Of a stretch of 64,000 nucleotides of DNA, positions 32,111-44,200 are shown piece after piece. This DNA comes from Galerina marginata (lineage: Eukaryota; Basidiomycota; Agaricomycetes; Agaricales; Galerinaceae): contig JAECYW010000005.1 of assembly GCA_023014335.1 (NCBI GenBank), positions 3,534,001-3,598,000 of the forward strand, in the 5' to 3' direction. The position numbers were made by a program, and so were the translations under genes. Numbering within the stretch: the first letter of the stretch is position 1; every line of letters starts with the position of its first letter. A model generated the notes under the pieces. The model was not told where the DNA came from. It made no database searches and saw only the letters and a list, made by a program, of their open reading frames with translations.

Positions 32111-33233
32111 CAGGGATGAAGTTTCGTGTCTATCATCCGATCCGATGATCGATCATTAATGGGGCAAGTACTGCAATTCACATTGGGTTAAAACAAGACA
32201 CAACCGGGTAAGTCGACGACGACGTTCATTCTATAGCCCGTAAAACGATTAACAAGCAAGTCTGTTTTGACAATTCTTAGACCTCCATAACCTAGGGATC
32301 AAGTTTGGATCAAGTCGGAAAGGCAGATCGATGCTCCATTCAAACTCTCCGCGGGATCTTCGATGCGGATGAACGTTTCTGGTGAGCCCGGTAGTTAGCC
32401 TGCGCGACCACGACTGATTTGGATTCGGTTCTACTTTGGATAAACCTCAAAACTACCCGACATGGCCGCTGCTCGCGACCTGGCGGGCGCAGTAAGGGTC
32501 GTGTGACTTGAAGATAAATTTGTAACCGAGCAACATCCTCGAGCTCACGTTTGGTCGCGCTGGCGGCAACTGAAAATGTAAGACTGCACCAGGTTTTATT
32601 GCAGTTGATCTCGACACTGAAGAACCTCAAAAATACGGTAAGCTGATCACATGCGACGGGTGGTTGGGCTCGGCTTTGAACGTCGTGAATATCATGCATT
32701 TTGGCCGTGACGTCATTACTACCCAGGTAACTATAGAGCTATGGAAAAATAACGAGGAGTTGATCCGTATCGTGTCAGACCTCAAATGTAATTATAAGGA
32801 TTGTGAAGACTATTTTTTGAAATTCATTGCAGCTTCGGAGGTTAGCATTTGAGCTAATTTGTACCTGCCAGTGTAAACTTGTAAGTGTTTCTCCATTGAC
32901 AACAAACCTGGTGATAAACTCCTCATAGACCGCTTTCATAATAAATAGAGGGCGAGGTGGGAGACGGGGAAACCAGGAGGAGTATTTCTGCTATTGTTGG
33001 CTCCCGAATATGATGGGTGCGACAGAGGTGACCGGTGACCTGTGCCGATAGGTCCACATCGACAAAATCTGTTGAACACCGATTTATTCTTGTTCTGTCG
33101 CACGTACTAAAAATGGGGAAGTATGGGGGTAAAGCATGGTCGGCTGTCGTCATGTTGCATCCCCCATTCATATAGCGTTTCAACTGCGCCACTTCATCTC
33201 AAGCCTCCGACCCAGTCACTTATCCGCCGCGGC
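32111..33233. other. spacer with no confident gene
   Basis: Several short open frames occur on both strands. One on the plus strand near 32730-32850 reads IELWKNNEELIRIVSDLKCN and looks protein-like, but no splice partners or start support it. The right end should contain the promoter of the membrane-protein gene at 33234. Confidence 0.35.
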
Positions 33234-34615
33234 ATGGAGGCGACTACCCAGGTTCTGGTCGATGATGCTGACCTTTTCATCCAGTATGGTCCTGGCTGGG
33301 TTAGTAAGACCAGCTCTGGCCCTCCTTCTGCAGATTCCACTTATACCATGTACGGCACTTTGCATGAGACGGTCACTCAGAGTGAATTATCATATACATT
33401 TATCGGTATTTACGTGGTCAGATATTTAAAATCAAGTTCTGAAGCATAATCTCTTCAGGATCTCACGTAGAATTTTGTTTTCAATCGATTGATTCGAATT
33501 CGAGTTTTTGGAGTTTCACGATTGATAACATTCCAGGCGGGAACCTCCAGAGCGAACTTGTCCGCATTGGCAGTCAGGGCATTGTGAAGAACTGCTACGA
33601 GACAAATGGGGCTCTGCCAGATGGACAACACGAGTTCCGGGTTATCATAAATGCTTCTCAAGATCAACCATTCTCGTTCGACTACCTCTTTTATACGCCG
33701 TCCCCAACTGTCAATCTTTCTTCTACGGATCTCATATTAACGCCTGATAACCCATCGTTCGAGTACGGCGGTGATTGGATAAATTCAACGAACGTCAATA
33801 CCCACTGGATGGAAACAACAACCGTTAATTCAACCTTCACTTTTGAATTTTATGGTGTGTCAGGAAAATAAAATCGGTTCATTTCTTGCAATTCATTTTA
33901 GTTCCTAGGATCTTCCATATTCTGGTTCGGCTTCCTAAATTCAAGCTTTGCGCAGCACAATTATTCCACTGTAGCCGCATTTTCCATCGATGGCGGGGAG
34001 GCTTCGTTGATCACGCTTGAAAATCATGTCCCTTCCGATCTCGCCGGCTCCACACTCGATGGAACAATTTTAGCGGAATCCCTCCTCTTCCAAAGCTTTT
34101 CCTACCCTCGTGGGCAACATAGGCTGGATGTTACTTTGCTCGGTGGGGTCACCTCCGAAATACCGCTTATTTACTCCACGGGAATGCCAATACCACTTAC
34201 TCTCTCATCACTGGTAATCCAAAATGGAACGACTATCCCAAGTTTGTTGCCGACACCACCCGCCCTCCCGTCGAAATCTCCCGTCCCCACGGTAGCGCCT
34301 AATGCCACGAAGGCAGGTTCCAGGAGCAAATCGAATCTATCGGTTATCCTGGGATGCAGTCTGGGCGGAGCGGCCATACTGGCCCTCCTTATCATCGCTA
34401 TCCTTTGCGCACGCCGTAGGACGCGGAGAGGACGTTTTGCTCTTGCGAACAGTGGTACATCTCGTTCTGTCGAGCCGTTTCAAGACGCCCCCGCCCCCAC
34501 GCCGGTCGGACCTTATCAGAAAGGTGAACAGCGTTCTCGGACACAGGGCCAGTTTGAGGATGAACCAACCGAAGTAGATGCACCTCCGTCTTATATCACA
34601 GGACCTCATACTTAG
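33234..34615 (+). CDS. single-pass membrane protein, tandem extracellular modules, PPxY tail (424 aa)
   Basis: Exons 33234-33405, 33459-33854 and 33909-34615, all phases consistent. Two similar extracellular modules, probably beta-sandwiches, are each interrupted by an intron at the same motif (YTFIG|SH and FEFYG|SS, both phase 1), pointing to internal duplication. Module 1 opens with VLVDDADLFIQYGPGW and module 2 with DNPSFEYGGDWINST; N-glycosylation-type NxS/T sites are frequent. A Ser/Pro/Thr stalk leads to a transmembrane helix at about residues 305-330 (LGGAAILALLIIAILC), then RRRTRRGR. The cytosolic tail is acidic and Pro-rich and ends with APPSYITGPHT, a PPxY motif. No classical signal peptide is seen. 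This architecture is common in agaricomycetes; a role in surface sensing is an inference. Confidence 0.82.
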
Positions 34616-35400
34616 TATTGATTTTTTTGACTCAGTTTGCGTGAGTGAGAGGGAATGGGATTCTAGGTTTATGATATAATCACATTACAGGATGGCATCG
34701 GAAATAAGCATTTCCTCAGGTTGTATGTCACTTGTAAAGTCATTGAATACGCGCAGCGTAGGTAAAAACAATAATTAGACTCTTCTACCCTCGAATGGAG
34801 GGTTTATATACCTATTTACGTACATGTTATCTAGAATGTATTACACAAAAGAAAATTATAAAATAGAAAGTTTCAGTATGAATAAGTGAGCGAACGAACA
34901 ATTACTAATCTACAAGTGCGTGAATAAGCGCCAGCCTAACTTGGCGCCCACACATGATTGGCTCCGAGATTGGCTCAGTCATCAATCTATTCTAACACCC
35001 AGAATCCATCGGTGAATAGTAACAAACGCCAGCAAGTAAGACCACAACAAATCAGGGCAGAGAGAAGCTAGGAAAAAGAAGTCGCGTCGCATTAAGCCCT
35101 AGAATCGAGTCGAATCTGAGTAGTGGTTCAAATCCAAAAACAACGATGCGACTACGCGTCGCCAGTTGAGCCGCACTGCCCCTCCCACTTACGTTTCCAC
35201 GTCATGTCGCAGTCGCAGTCCAGCCCAATTACCTCAACCTACCCTCCGCCCCGCTCTCTCCTTAAAAAAAGGCGCTCGCATGCTGAGCTTAGCACTCATC
35301 GCGCACCGTGTGTCCGTATCCGCGCCACGTAAGACTTCCCTTCGTACCTCCATTCGTCATGCGTTCAATTTGCGTCTACGTACTGGCGGCTACAGGAGCG
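34616..35400. other. spacer including a solo-LTR-like segment
   Basis: Apart from the minus-strand LTR-like segment at 34745-35000, the stretch holds only short unsupported frames. Bases 35040-35330 are C-rich and resemble the sequence at 28960-29200, left of the other T relic, so they belong to the array unit. Confidence 0.35.
34745..35000 (-). repeat. solo-LTR-like segment, copia-type (minus orientation)
   Basis: Read on the minus strand it shares order and sequence with the plus-strand segment at 52721: GAGCCAATC, GGCGCCAAGTT, GGCGCTTATTCAC, TAGATTAGTAAT, AGGTATATAAACC and CTGCGC. A five-bp stem-loop follows the TATA box (CCCTC-CATTC-GAGGG). No internal region or partner LTR is seen nearby, and I could not define a clean target duplication. 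Confidence 0.6.
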
Positions 35401-36700
35401 GACGGAGTGCAAGTGTACAGCGCAGTCAGCACCGCTCAGGCTGCAGGTTCGGATTCACCCTCGAGCGGCCCGCGCGTGAGCACAGCCGCCGCCGCTGGCT
35501 TGTCTCCGTAATGTTCTGTTAATGACTGGAAAGTAGAAGTAGGAATCAGTAAGGAAGCGAAGCCATATAAGAGTAAAAAAGATAAGCAAATGAAAACAAA
35601 AGCAAAACATAAATAAAAAGATGAAAAATCCCGACAAACCAAAGGAGAGAACGTGAATAAGAAAAGAAGAGGAATACAGCTCACATACACATTCGTAACA
35701 AGCATACTAGGTGATACATCTTCGCGTTGGTTGGGATACAGCAAGCCCGCGACGATCACCGCCAAATGTAGCGGCACATCCCAAAACGCTAGCAAGAGCT
35801 CGAGGCTGATTCCTGCTCGTGCGGATAATGTCGGCACGAGGCTAGATGTTGAACCGTGTGAGGAGGGTGAGGAGGGTGAGGCCGATGGTTGGGAGTGAGC
35901 TGGCGAAGTTGGGTGTAGGTTAGTGACTGCAAGAAACAGTAAACAGGAAGAGCTTACATTCCACTATCATCTGCGTCATCCGCGTTGTCCTCATTTGCAG
36001 GCCGGCAGATCCTTGACTCGCCGCTCCGGAACCCATCGCAAATCAGTGGGTATTTCAGCTGTGCCACACCACACCCAATCGGGCAACGCGCCGCCTGGGA
36101 CCAGTGGGCGACAACAAGGAGGAGAGAAGCAGGTTGAAGACCTCGCTCGTAATGTAGATCATGCTGGCAGATTCGAATGAGGCTGGAGGGGCTAGGCCAG
36201 GGGAGCGTCAAGTCACGAGCGGGAGGAAAAGGAGAGGACGCTCATGGAGCTCGCAAAGCCTGGTGGGCTGCTGCCACAATTGAGGAACGCCGAGTCGGAA
36301 GCAGTCAGGATGATGTTGAGGGAACCGCGGCTTGAGCGGGATAGGTGTCGTTGAGGTGCAGGATATGGGTAGTGCGGTGGGATAGAGGCGATAGGATGCA
36401 ATGGAGATTCGAGACGAATGTTTAAATGAATTGTCACAAATATTCAAGTCCTCAGCGGGGAAACTAGAGCGACGAAGGAAGATGTACAACTGAACCCGCT
36501 GCTGGTACTCGAGCAGAGAGCCAGGAACGTAGCAATGGCAGTCTGAGACTGTAGATGATGGTGAATAATACTACGGAAGGACTCTCGTTGTTTGGAACCT
36601 CACCATCGTCTATGCTTTTCGCGTCGCAGGAGCAGAGGCGCTTCGTGGCGGCATTCAATCACTCGACATTGCTTTGTCCATCCCAGAGGTCCGCGCAAGA
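35400..36700 (-). pseudogene. membrane-protein family relic T2
   Basis: Degraded copy of the T family. It keeps the acidic stretch before the hallmark donor (SGESRICRPANEDNADDADD, near 35950-36030) and a first-exon region near 36480-36660 that matches T3, T4 and T5 (LRSWLSARVPAAGSV against CLLECQQRAQ in T4). Frames are broken. The hydrophobic tail exon is not recognisable. Confidence 0.45.
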
Positions 36701-36838
36701 TAAGCTTGCTGAATAGGTCGCATTAACGTTGCAGATGGCTGGATATAAGTATATAAAGTCGCAATGCTTGTTGTGGTCATCGAGAACAACAAAATGGAAA
36801 GAGGAGGAACAAAGGAGGAAGGTTTATTTTTGACACAA

Positions 36839-38470
36839 GTCACGTGTGGTCGATTGATGATCAGGCAGGATGGATTTTGATTCCGAGGACCGAGGCCAAA
36901 CCGAGGCTCGTTTTCTCATAAACTCCCTCGACGCAGACCGAAAACGACAGCCTGGCACGATACCAGAGTCCATAAACCAAGTACGAAGCAAGGATCTCTC
37001 ATGTGGAGACTACCATGTTCACCGCCTCAGAGTCGCATCGCTTCTATTTTTTGGACCTGCGAATATATAGTGCCAGGCTGCCTATTCGCAATGTGTCCTC
37101 CCGCTTACACTTTGCATTATGGAACAATTTGCTTATTGAAGTGTCGCTGCTGACAGTCTGTTCGTTGAATCCGCCAGGAGGATAGAGCGAACAAGGGGCT
37201 TAGATCTTAGGTATGTAAACAGGATCATCAACCCGATCTTCCAATTCTGACCCTCTTATCCCTCTACCCATCCTTCTACGGCAGGTCGTATCTTACTTCC
37301 ACCATCGATCGACATCCCTCCCCCCAAAATTTCTGCGTCTTGAGATGGTCCAGAGTCCTCATCGCCGTGCAGAGACTGTGAAGATCCACGAGTTGGGTCG
37401 TTTATTGATTCTTTGTGACCTGCAGTTATGCTCAACTCTTAGGAAGGGATGAATTACTCTTTTGCATTCGTGCACGGCTGTGGCTCTGGATACCTGATCA
37501 TCAAGCTTTGCAGCTCAAACCTCACTCCATGTCTCGTCGCTCGTGCTCTACCCATGGAATCGCTAGCAATCGCAGCCGTCATCCAATCTGATCTCCTCCC
37601 ACATAATCGGCATCGTACTCGATGCCCCGATCCGAAGACGAGGATCATAAGATAACCGTGTGGCTGCCTTGCTGGCCTATCCCCAAGGTACTGGCTCGGT
37701 GATAAGTTCGCTCTGAAGTCCCATCCTATTTACTATCCTTTGTACTCGTTCGAACAGCTCATTTCGAGTTGTTATTCCGTCGTACTTTCTGGCTGGGTTT
37801 CCAGGATGGCATGCTCAGATTTCGGAGTTTCGAGCCTTGCTTTCGAAGTCTCTTCCCGATTCTGATCTCCTCTGCCTGTAAAGTTTCACAAGACCTAGCC
37901 AAAAATCGACCGGAAACTGCACCGGTCAAAAAACCCACCGCCTCTCGTGCCATACACTGAGGCGCAGTTCGCTGTTCATCCCTTTTTCGGACCTTTCTTC
38001 CCAGTTCGCTGTTCAAATCGTCTTTCCTGGCTGGTTCTCTGTGGAGTATACTCAGAAATAGGAGCTGGGGCCGTGCATTTACGTAGGCAGCCGTTCTATT
38101 CTGGTAGAATCTTGACATTGTAATGGATCCAGCCAAAAGTCGGCTCGAACCTACCTTATATTTCGGATCGCTAGTGACAAATCTTTTATTCGCAGTTGAC
38201 GTTTGTACACCCTCCGTTTATTCCATTTTCTGGTATTCTAGCTAGGACCCCTGGCTGGGATAGCACGCTCGCTTGACCTTTTCCTGCAATGCCTTAGACT
38301 GGGCTTCACGGCGACCTCGCGATGTCAATCCTGGCTAGATTTTTGAGAGCAGCTCCTCAGATGTAGTCGCGGAGCCGGTTATACAGTCTTCCGTACTACT
38401 CTGATATCACAAGCTGCTTTAACCAAATCTAGTCAATAATTCGACTCAGTGCAGGAAGTCCATAAACACT
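36839..38470 (+). repeat. R-family intergenic repeat, copy 5
   Basis: Starts at GTCACGTG (36839-36846). Outer hairpin arms are GCCGTGCA (37364-37371) and TGCACGGC (37471-37478); copies at 31.8, 46.3 and 61.0 kb have GCCGCGCA and TGCGCGGC, so a C-G pair is replaced by T-A. Inner arms GAGTTGGGT (37390-37398) and GCTCAACTC (37430-37438) pair with wobbles. Three tail modules lie at about 37792, 38030 and 38333. No coding sequence. Confidence 0.75.
37364..37478 (+). other. outer/inner hairpin of R copy 5 (covariant arms)
   Basis: About 115 nt. Eight perfect outer pairs include the compensatory T-A pair, and an inner arm pair encloses a loop with TTTATTGATTCTTTG. Comparison with 46333-46446 and 61011-61115 is the strongest evidence that base pairing itself is conserved. 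Confidence 0.6.
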
Positions 38471-38978
38471 CTGCCTGACTACTTATTGCTCCTTACACCA
38501 GACTTCAAATTTACTTATAATCATATGAGACGACCATAGCCAACTGTCTCTAACTAGGACTAGGACACATACCCGAGTGGATGATAGGTGTTCCGTCGTC
38601 TGACGGGACTCGAGAGCAAGTTCAAATATTGCTTATTTGCCTCTTTACGATAGGCGACATCAATATACGTTCGTCCTTCGCCTCCCTCACTCTTAATGTT
38701 TCTTACCTTGGCCACCTATTCAAGGCTCTTCCATTAAGACTTACAATGTTACACACTTGCATACTTAGAGGGAGTCTGAATTGACACGAGCTTGTTATAA
38801 ATTCGACTCGGCGCCGGGATCGCGGAAGCAGATAGGTGACGATGCTGGTGCCGATCAGGAAATTCGGTCACCTGCCATCAATATTTAGCCCAAATGGCGG
38901 TGTATGTACCTAAACTCTTTGTCCATAAGTATGATAAGTACATAGGCGCGCGAATTTGAATTGATATAGCTGGTAAAA
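38471..38978. other. 3' flank of the CHAT gene, no gene seen
   Basis: AT-rich sequence between the end of R copy 5 and the stop of the CHAT gene. No supported frame. Confidence 0.4.
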
Positions 38979-41900
38979 TCAGAGACCAAAATGTACATAC
39001 GGAACCCAAGTAAGCAGAGCCTCTTCGGACTCGCCGAGTTCCTTCCGGGCCTGCTGTGTCGCATGATGAAGTGCTTGCGCAGCACCATCACCGCTAAACT
39101 CTTCTGAACCCTTCTTGTTGTCCGCTCCATAACTTATGAGATTTTTATAGAAGTTTTCTGCAAATTTTGGCCCGTAGCTATCTTGAATAGACCACATAGT
39201 CGCCACCACACCGCGGTACCCAGCTGCCAACATTCCTGCAGCCAGATGGACGGCTTCTTCGGAAAGCTTTTCATCTCCTGTAGATGTTTGACATGCAGAT
39301 AAAAATGCAAGATCCACGCCGACAAATCGTTCTTTGATAATTGACGAGAGATCGAGGCGTCCGTCATAAAGATAGAACCCACTTTGCAATGGTGCATGGG
39401 TATTCTGCGCAGCGTGACAGGCAAAATGAACGCAGCTGTAAGCGCCCATATTTTCCGTCACTTTATTAACCGTGGCGGCGTTACTTTCCAAGCATCGGTG
39501 TTGCAAATTATGGCTTTTCAGCAACTGTTCAAGAGCTTGAATTTCCTTTGTTGTTCCTGGAATGCGCGCCATTGTTGGTGTATCCGGTTGGCTAACCATG
39601 AAAAGTCCCATGTTATTTTTGGTGATTTCCCGAGGATTCCGTACCCTTTCGATAAGCGCTCTGACAGTTGGAGTGTAAGATGACACAGCAAAATCGGAGA
39701 GCGTGTGGTGGATCCCGGGAGTGGATTCACCCGATGCGTATATTCCTGCAGCGTGTAGAGGAAGAAATGCCAGAGGTCCAGTTACACACCACCAAATGCG
39801 TGATACATTATAATGATTCAATGGAGACTCCTTCGAGTAAGTACAAGAATTAGCATTAAACCAAATAAAAAGTCTATAAAATACTTACCATATATCCGAG
39901 GCCACTGAGGATAGGCTCGACCACGAGAGTCCATAACTCAGATAGAATATTTTTGATGACAGCACCGCTTGTTGCATAACGCATTCCTCGTGTATCAAGC
40001 TCAGATCCACGCATCAGGAGTTGAGAATCGAGTAGATTTGTCTTCAATTCATTGCGGAGATTATTTGCTTTTTCAAAGGAAATTTTGTGAAGGGCAATAT
40101 GAAGAGGTTTGTCGGCACCAGAGACGAGGGCTAGTGCATCAGACCGATCCTTATGGATATTAATGACAACCACAGGACCAGAATCAGGGATGTTCTTGAG
40201 TAGGGTTGCACATGGTGTTGGTTTGAGGAAATCTTCAAAGTTTGGCATATTGCGAACTTTTGTAAGCAGTTGATCCCATTCCTGCGCAAGTTTGACATGA
40301 GCATGTGCCTCGTCTTGTATTGACATCTTTTCTATCATACTGGTTTCATCTGAAAATGTAGCTGGTTCTGTTCGAGAGCCTGCTTTCTCTAAGGCTCTGG
40401 ATACTCGCGAAAGATTATCAGCTAAAGCTGGATCATGGATACGAAGGTCATCTAGAGGAGTACGTAGATCATTGAGCTGACTCCATACAAGGCAACGACC
40501 TTGTTCAAGCCACTCTAAAGCTAGATCATGTTTCTCCAAGTGAAATGCAGCAGCTGCAGCAGAAGCTGATAATTTAGATATATCGATGAGATTTATGTAG
40601 CGCTTCTGGATAGTTTGGTCAAGACCTGCAACAATGGAAATAAGGTGAACAACTGTGCCGTATGCCTCCAATAATTGCGATGGGTCTGATACACGAGACA
40701 TGGCTGCCCAGCGCTTGGCCCCACGAAGCCGGGTGGATGGCGAGCCTGAGAGGTAAGTAGCCGACCTTCGGAAATTGGAAATAGCTGCGTGGATGGCTGC
40801 TTGATTTCCTGTGTGGCGAAACTGTTTTCGAAATGAATGTCCGAGGCTATTCAGCCGACTGGGCATGTCTGGATGGCCCTCAGGAGTGAGTTGCAGTGCT
40901 TTCTTCTTCAATGATATTGCTTCAGAGATGTCGCCAGAATCTTCTGTGCGATCAAAACGACTTTGAAATGAAATTCCGAGGTTGTGTAGAAATCTGGGCA
41001 TGGATGCATGTCCCTTAGGAGTGAGCTGGATTGCTTTCTGCTGGCATGATATTGCTTCAGAGATGTCGCCAAAATCTCCTGTGCGCCCAAAACGAATGTT
41101 AAATGAAATTCCGAGGCAAATCAGCTGACGGGGCATGTCTGCATGCCCCTCAGGAGTGAGTCGGATTGCTTTCTGCTGGCATGATATTGCTTCAGAGATG
41201 TCACCAAGATCTCCTGTGCGCCGAAAGTGACTGCACAACGACATCCCGAGGTTGTTCAGCCAATCGGGCAAGTCACGGTCTGCATGCCCCTTAGGAGTGA
41301 GCTGGATTGCTTTCTGCTGGCATGATATTGCTTCAGAGATGTCGCCAAGATCTCCTGTGCGCACAAAACGAATGTGAAATGAAATTCCGAGGCTACTCAA
41401 CTGATGGGACATGTTTGCATGCCCCTCAGGAGTGAGTTGGATTGCTTTCTGCTGGCATGATATTGCTTCAGAGATGTCGCCAAGATCTCCTGTATGGTCA
41501 AAGTGACTGCCCAATGACATCCCGAGGTTGTTCAGCCAAGCAGCCATGTCTGCATGACCCTCAGGAGTGAGCTGGATCGCTTTCTGCTTTAATAATATTG
41601 CTTCAGAGATGTCGCCAAGATCTCCTGTGCGGTCAAAGCGACATTGAAATGAAATTCCGAGGTTGTGTAGAAATCTGGGCATATCTGCATGGCCCTCAGG
41701 AATGAGTTGGATTGCTTTCTGCTGGCATGAAATTGCTTCAGAGATGTCGTCAAGATCCCCTGTGTGCTCAAAGCGACCGTGAAACGAAACTCCAAGGCTG
41801 TTCAGCCAAGCAGGCATGTCTACATGGCTCTGCCAGGTGAGATCAACTGCTTTGACACAATTTTCCCAATTTGAAATTGCTTGATTAATATCATCCAAAT

Positions 41901-42941
41901 TCCTTGTTATACCATATCGCTTGAGAACTGAAACCCCGGAATCATTGAAAAAATACAAGAATTCCACATCATCTGTAGGCAAGAGCTGAATAGCCAGGTT
42001 GTGAGCCACGACACTGTTATCAATGTCGCTGATCTCCCTTGTGTCGTCAAAACGTTTCAGAAAAATATCGCCGACGAGATTTAGCAACCATGGTTTTTGT
42101 GGCATGTTGTCCGAAATTTTGAGAACCCTAGCGAACCCATTCTCAGGGCTTTTGGCGAGGTCTTCATTAACCGAGAAATCAGCAAATTTTCTGACTTTCT
42201 GCCCTATACTTGTTGGTACTCACATTCATATGTCAGATAACCATCACCCAGATGCGTGACATTTTTGTCAGGTGGATTGAGTTCGAATACCAGTCTCAAC
42301 TGTGGTACTCCAGCTTTGGTCACAAATTCCTGCACAATTTCTGCTAGTTCAAAGCAATGTTAATTGAAAAGCCCTATATTGATATCAATTCCCGAACTTA
42401 CGGTTGTGCAATCCTAGATCTTCTTTCATCTTTTCCAATCCGGTTTTCACCAAGTGGACGATCCCGAAGTTATCCGTCTCCTCCCATCTGGCAATCAATG
42501 AGAAATCAATTGTCCTTGTATGTACCATGTCAGATTTAGTTGAGCAATACTGTCCAGGCCACAACTCACAGCGCAATATTACCGTCGTAAGTCCACTCTC
42601 CTGGGGAAACCTTCTCGAAAAGTAAAATTTTTCCCTCGTCCTCGTCCTCCTCGGTGATCAAAGCCTTAATGAGCATCCAATTTGGGTCGAAATGGTCAGA
42701 ATTATCCTGATTGAATTTAATGGCCATGTCTAGAAACAAGTTAGCATGAACAGTCGAGGAGTAAATGCTGGCCCTTACTTGCGATACAAAGTTTACTGTA
42801 AGACACATTAGTATAGTAAGATAAATTTCAATAGGACACAACGAACGCATCCGAGTCTGAATTAGTCAAGAACCGTGTTTCTGAATCCTGAATCTCCAAG
42901 TCTGCTGAGCTATAGATGACAGTGGTCAAATTTCTTCCCAT
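38979..42941 (-). CDS. C2-like / TPR / CHAT-domain protein, 1212 aa, seven exons
   Basis: Exons on the minus strand: 42838-42941, 42779-42795 (17 nt), 42570-42729, 42402-42514, 42224-42343, 39889-42161 and 38979-39830. Introns are 42-62 bp and every phase fits. Residues 5-170 look like a C2-type module (VIYSSADLEIQDSE, FDPNWMLIKALI, PQLRLVFELNPPD). Residues about 200-620 are tandem TPR-like units of roughly 48 residues (DISEAISCQQKAIQLTPEGH, then LNNLGMSL). From about 830 to the end lies a CHAT (caspase-HetF associated with TPRs) domain with the expected dyad: His near 1068 in VHFACHA and Cys near 1109 in FLSACQTS, ending WVPYVHFGL. The protein is therefore probably an active cysteine protease controlled by its repeats. 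The 42-nt first intron and GTCCTA donor are the weakest part of the model; ATG 42105 would give a shorter protein lacking the C2-like part. Confidence 0.85.
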
Positions 42942-44200
42942 GAGGCTACAAATAAAGTCTTATTAACCTGGATACTTTATCGTTCTCCATCGAAATATCG
43001 GTGAATGGTGTTTGTGCGTTGGGGTAGAATGTTTGCCAATGTAAGAGACCTTCGAAAGGTTCAAGTTGGGATGTTATTGGAAAGAGGTCGGCGGAATCGA
43101 CGGTGGAACATCTTATCACAGAGCTCACTCGCTCATTGCATAGGCGTGGACAGCCTTTCTCTCCTGCGGCATGCGGAAACCATATATCGCTCTATGCCAG
43201 CCGGTGATGAACTGTCACATACTGCAGTCCTTTGACATCTCACCTCGCCGCTGCGCCCGCGGAAGCCTTTTATCGATGAATCCCATTTGTCATATCATAT
43301 ATATATATATCATAAAGTACGTACCGCACAGCCTTCGTCTGATGCAGTGAAAAGAGCCATATCCACAGAGTTCATATTACTGATATTATGTGCCAGAATG
43401 TGGTTGGAACGTGCCCAAGAACGCCCACGATTCAGGAAAAACGAGGGTGCTTAAAAGTGAGAAGAGCAGTTCCGGGGGTTCTCCGAAGATAATCATCTGC
43501 CCCACTATGTTCGGGCACTGCCTCGGTGATTGGCTCTGATGGGTCCACAGTGGATCTATAATAGTAACAGAAGCTACAGGCGCTTATATTATTCTTCTTC
43601 AAGCGCATGACCCGTGTTTGCCGAGTATTTCGATCGACTGACACGTACCAAAAAGTCCTTGGTTCAGTCGAGATAAATAATCGTTTGGTACCTTGGAATT
43701 CTTGGGGATAGGATCTGCAATTGGCCTTGAAAGCCATTGACTACTAGTATACTACCTAGACGGCAGAGGGAAACTTGTAGTTACTATTGGCATGACACTT
43801 GAACCTGGACAGACAGGTCGCCGATCTTGACTCGATTTTTTCCCCCTGCAGGTACCAGTATAAGGTTCGAGAATTGCAAGGATCAAGCCAAATCACTGCG
43901 TTGCCGACGATCTCTTGGAAAACTATCAACAGTGCCAACGTTTGTGTAGTAGTAGTAGTAGATTAACCGGCGTGGTCAAATGTGATTCCTCCTTTTCTCC
44001 CATCACCACCACCGCTCCCCTCCTTCCTCGTTTTTTAGCCCCCCGATTCTTCCTCGTTCGACACCGTAAAACTCGAAGGCCGGAATGATTGAACGCTAGC
44101 TCCGCTCGAGCGCTGCTTCTTTGGAGGAATCGGCCACCGAAGCCAAGCCTCTGAACCACGCCGTCGACAGCGAGTAGGCTCCCCAACGACGAGGATTTAG
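42942..44200. other. upstream flank of the CHAT gene with two doubtful ORFs
   Basis: The CHAT promoter should lie here. Two minus-strand frames look partly protein-like: 42946-43128 (LEPFEGLLHWQTFYPNAQTP), which ends only five bases before the CHAT start, and 43432-43737 (RLFISTEPRTFWYVSVDRNT). Neither has a supported start, splice or family. Either could be a small gene or relic. Confidence 0.35.

Noticed and set aside
32340..32699. 119-residue minus-strand ORF
   Set aside because: No start context, splice sites or motifs, and it overlaps a better-looking but still unsupported plus-strand stretch.
43954..44045. Homopolymer-like GTA/CTA and CCT tracts as microsatellite or CRISPR
   Set aside because: Only short simple runs; no regular spacers. 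No CRISPR array exists anywhere in the window.
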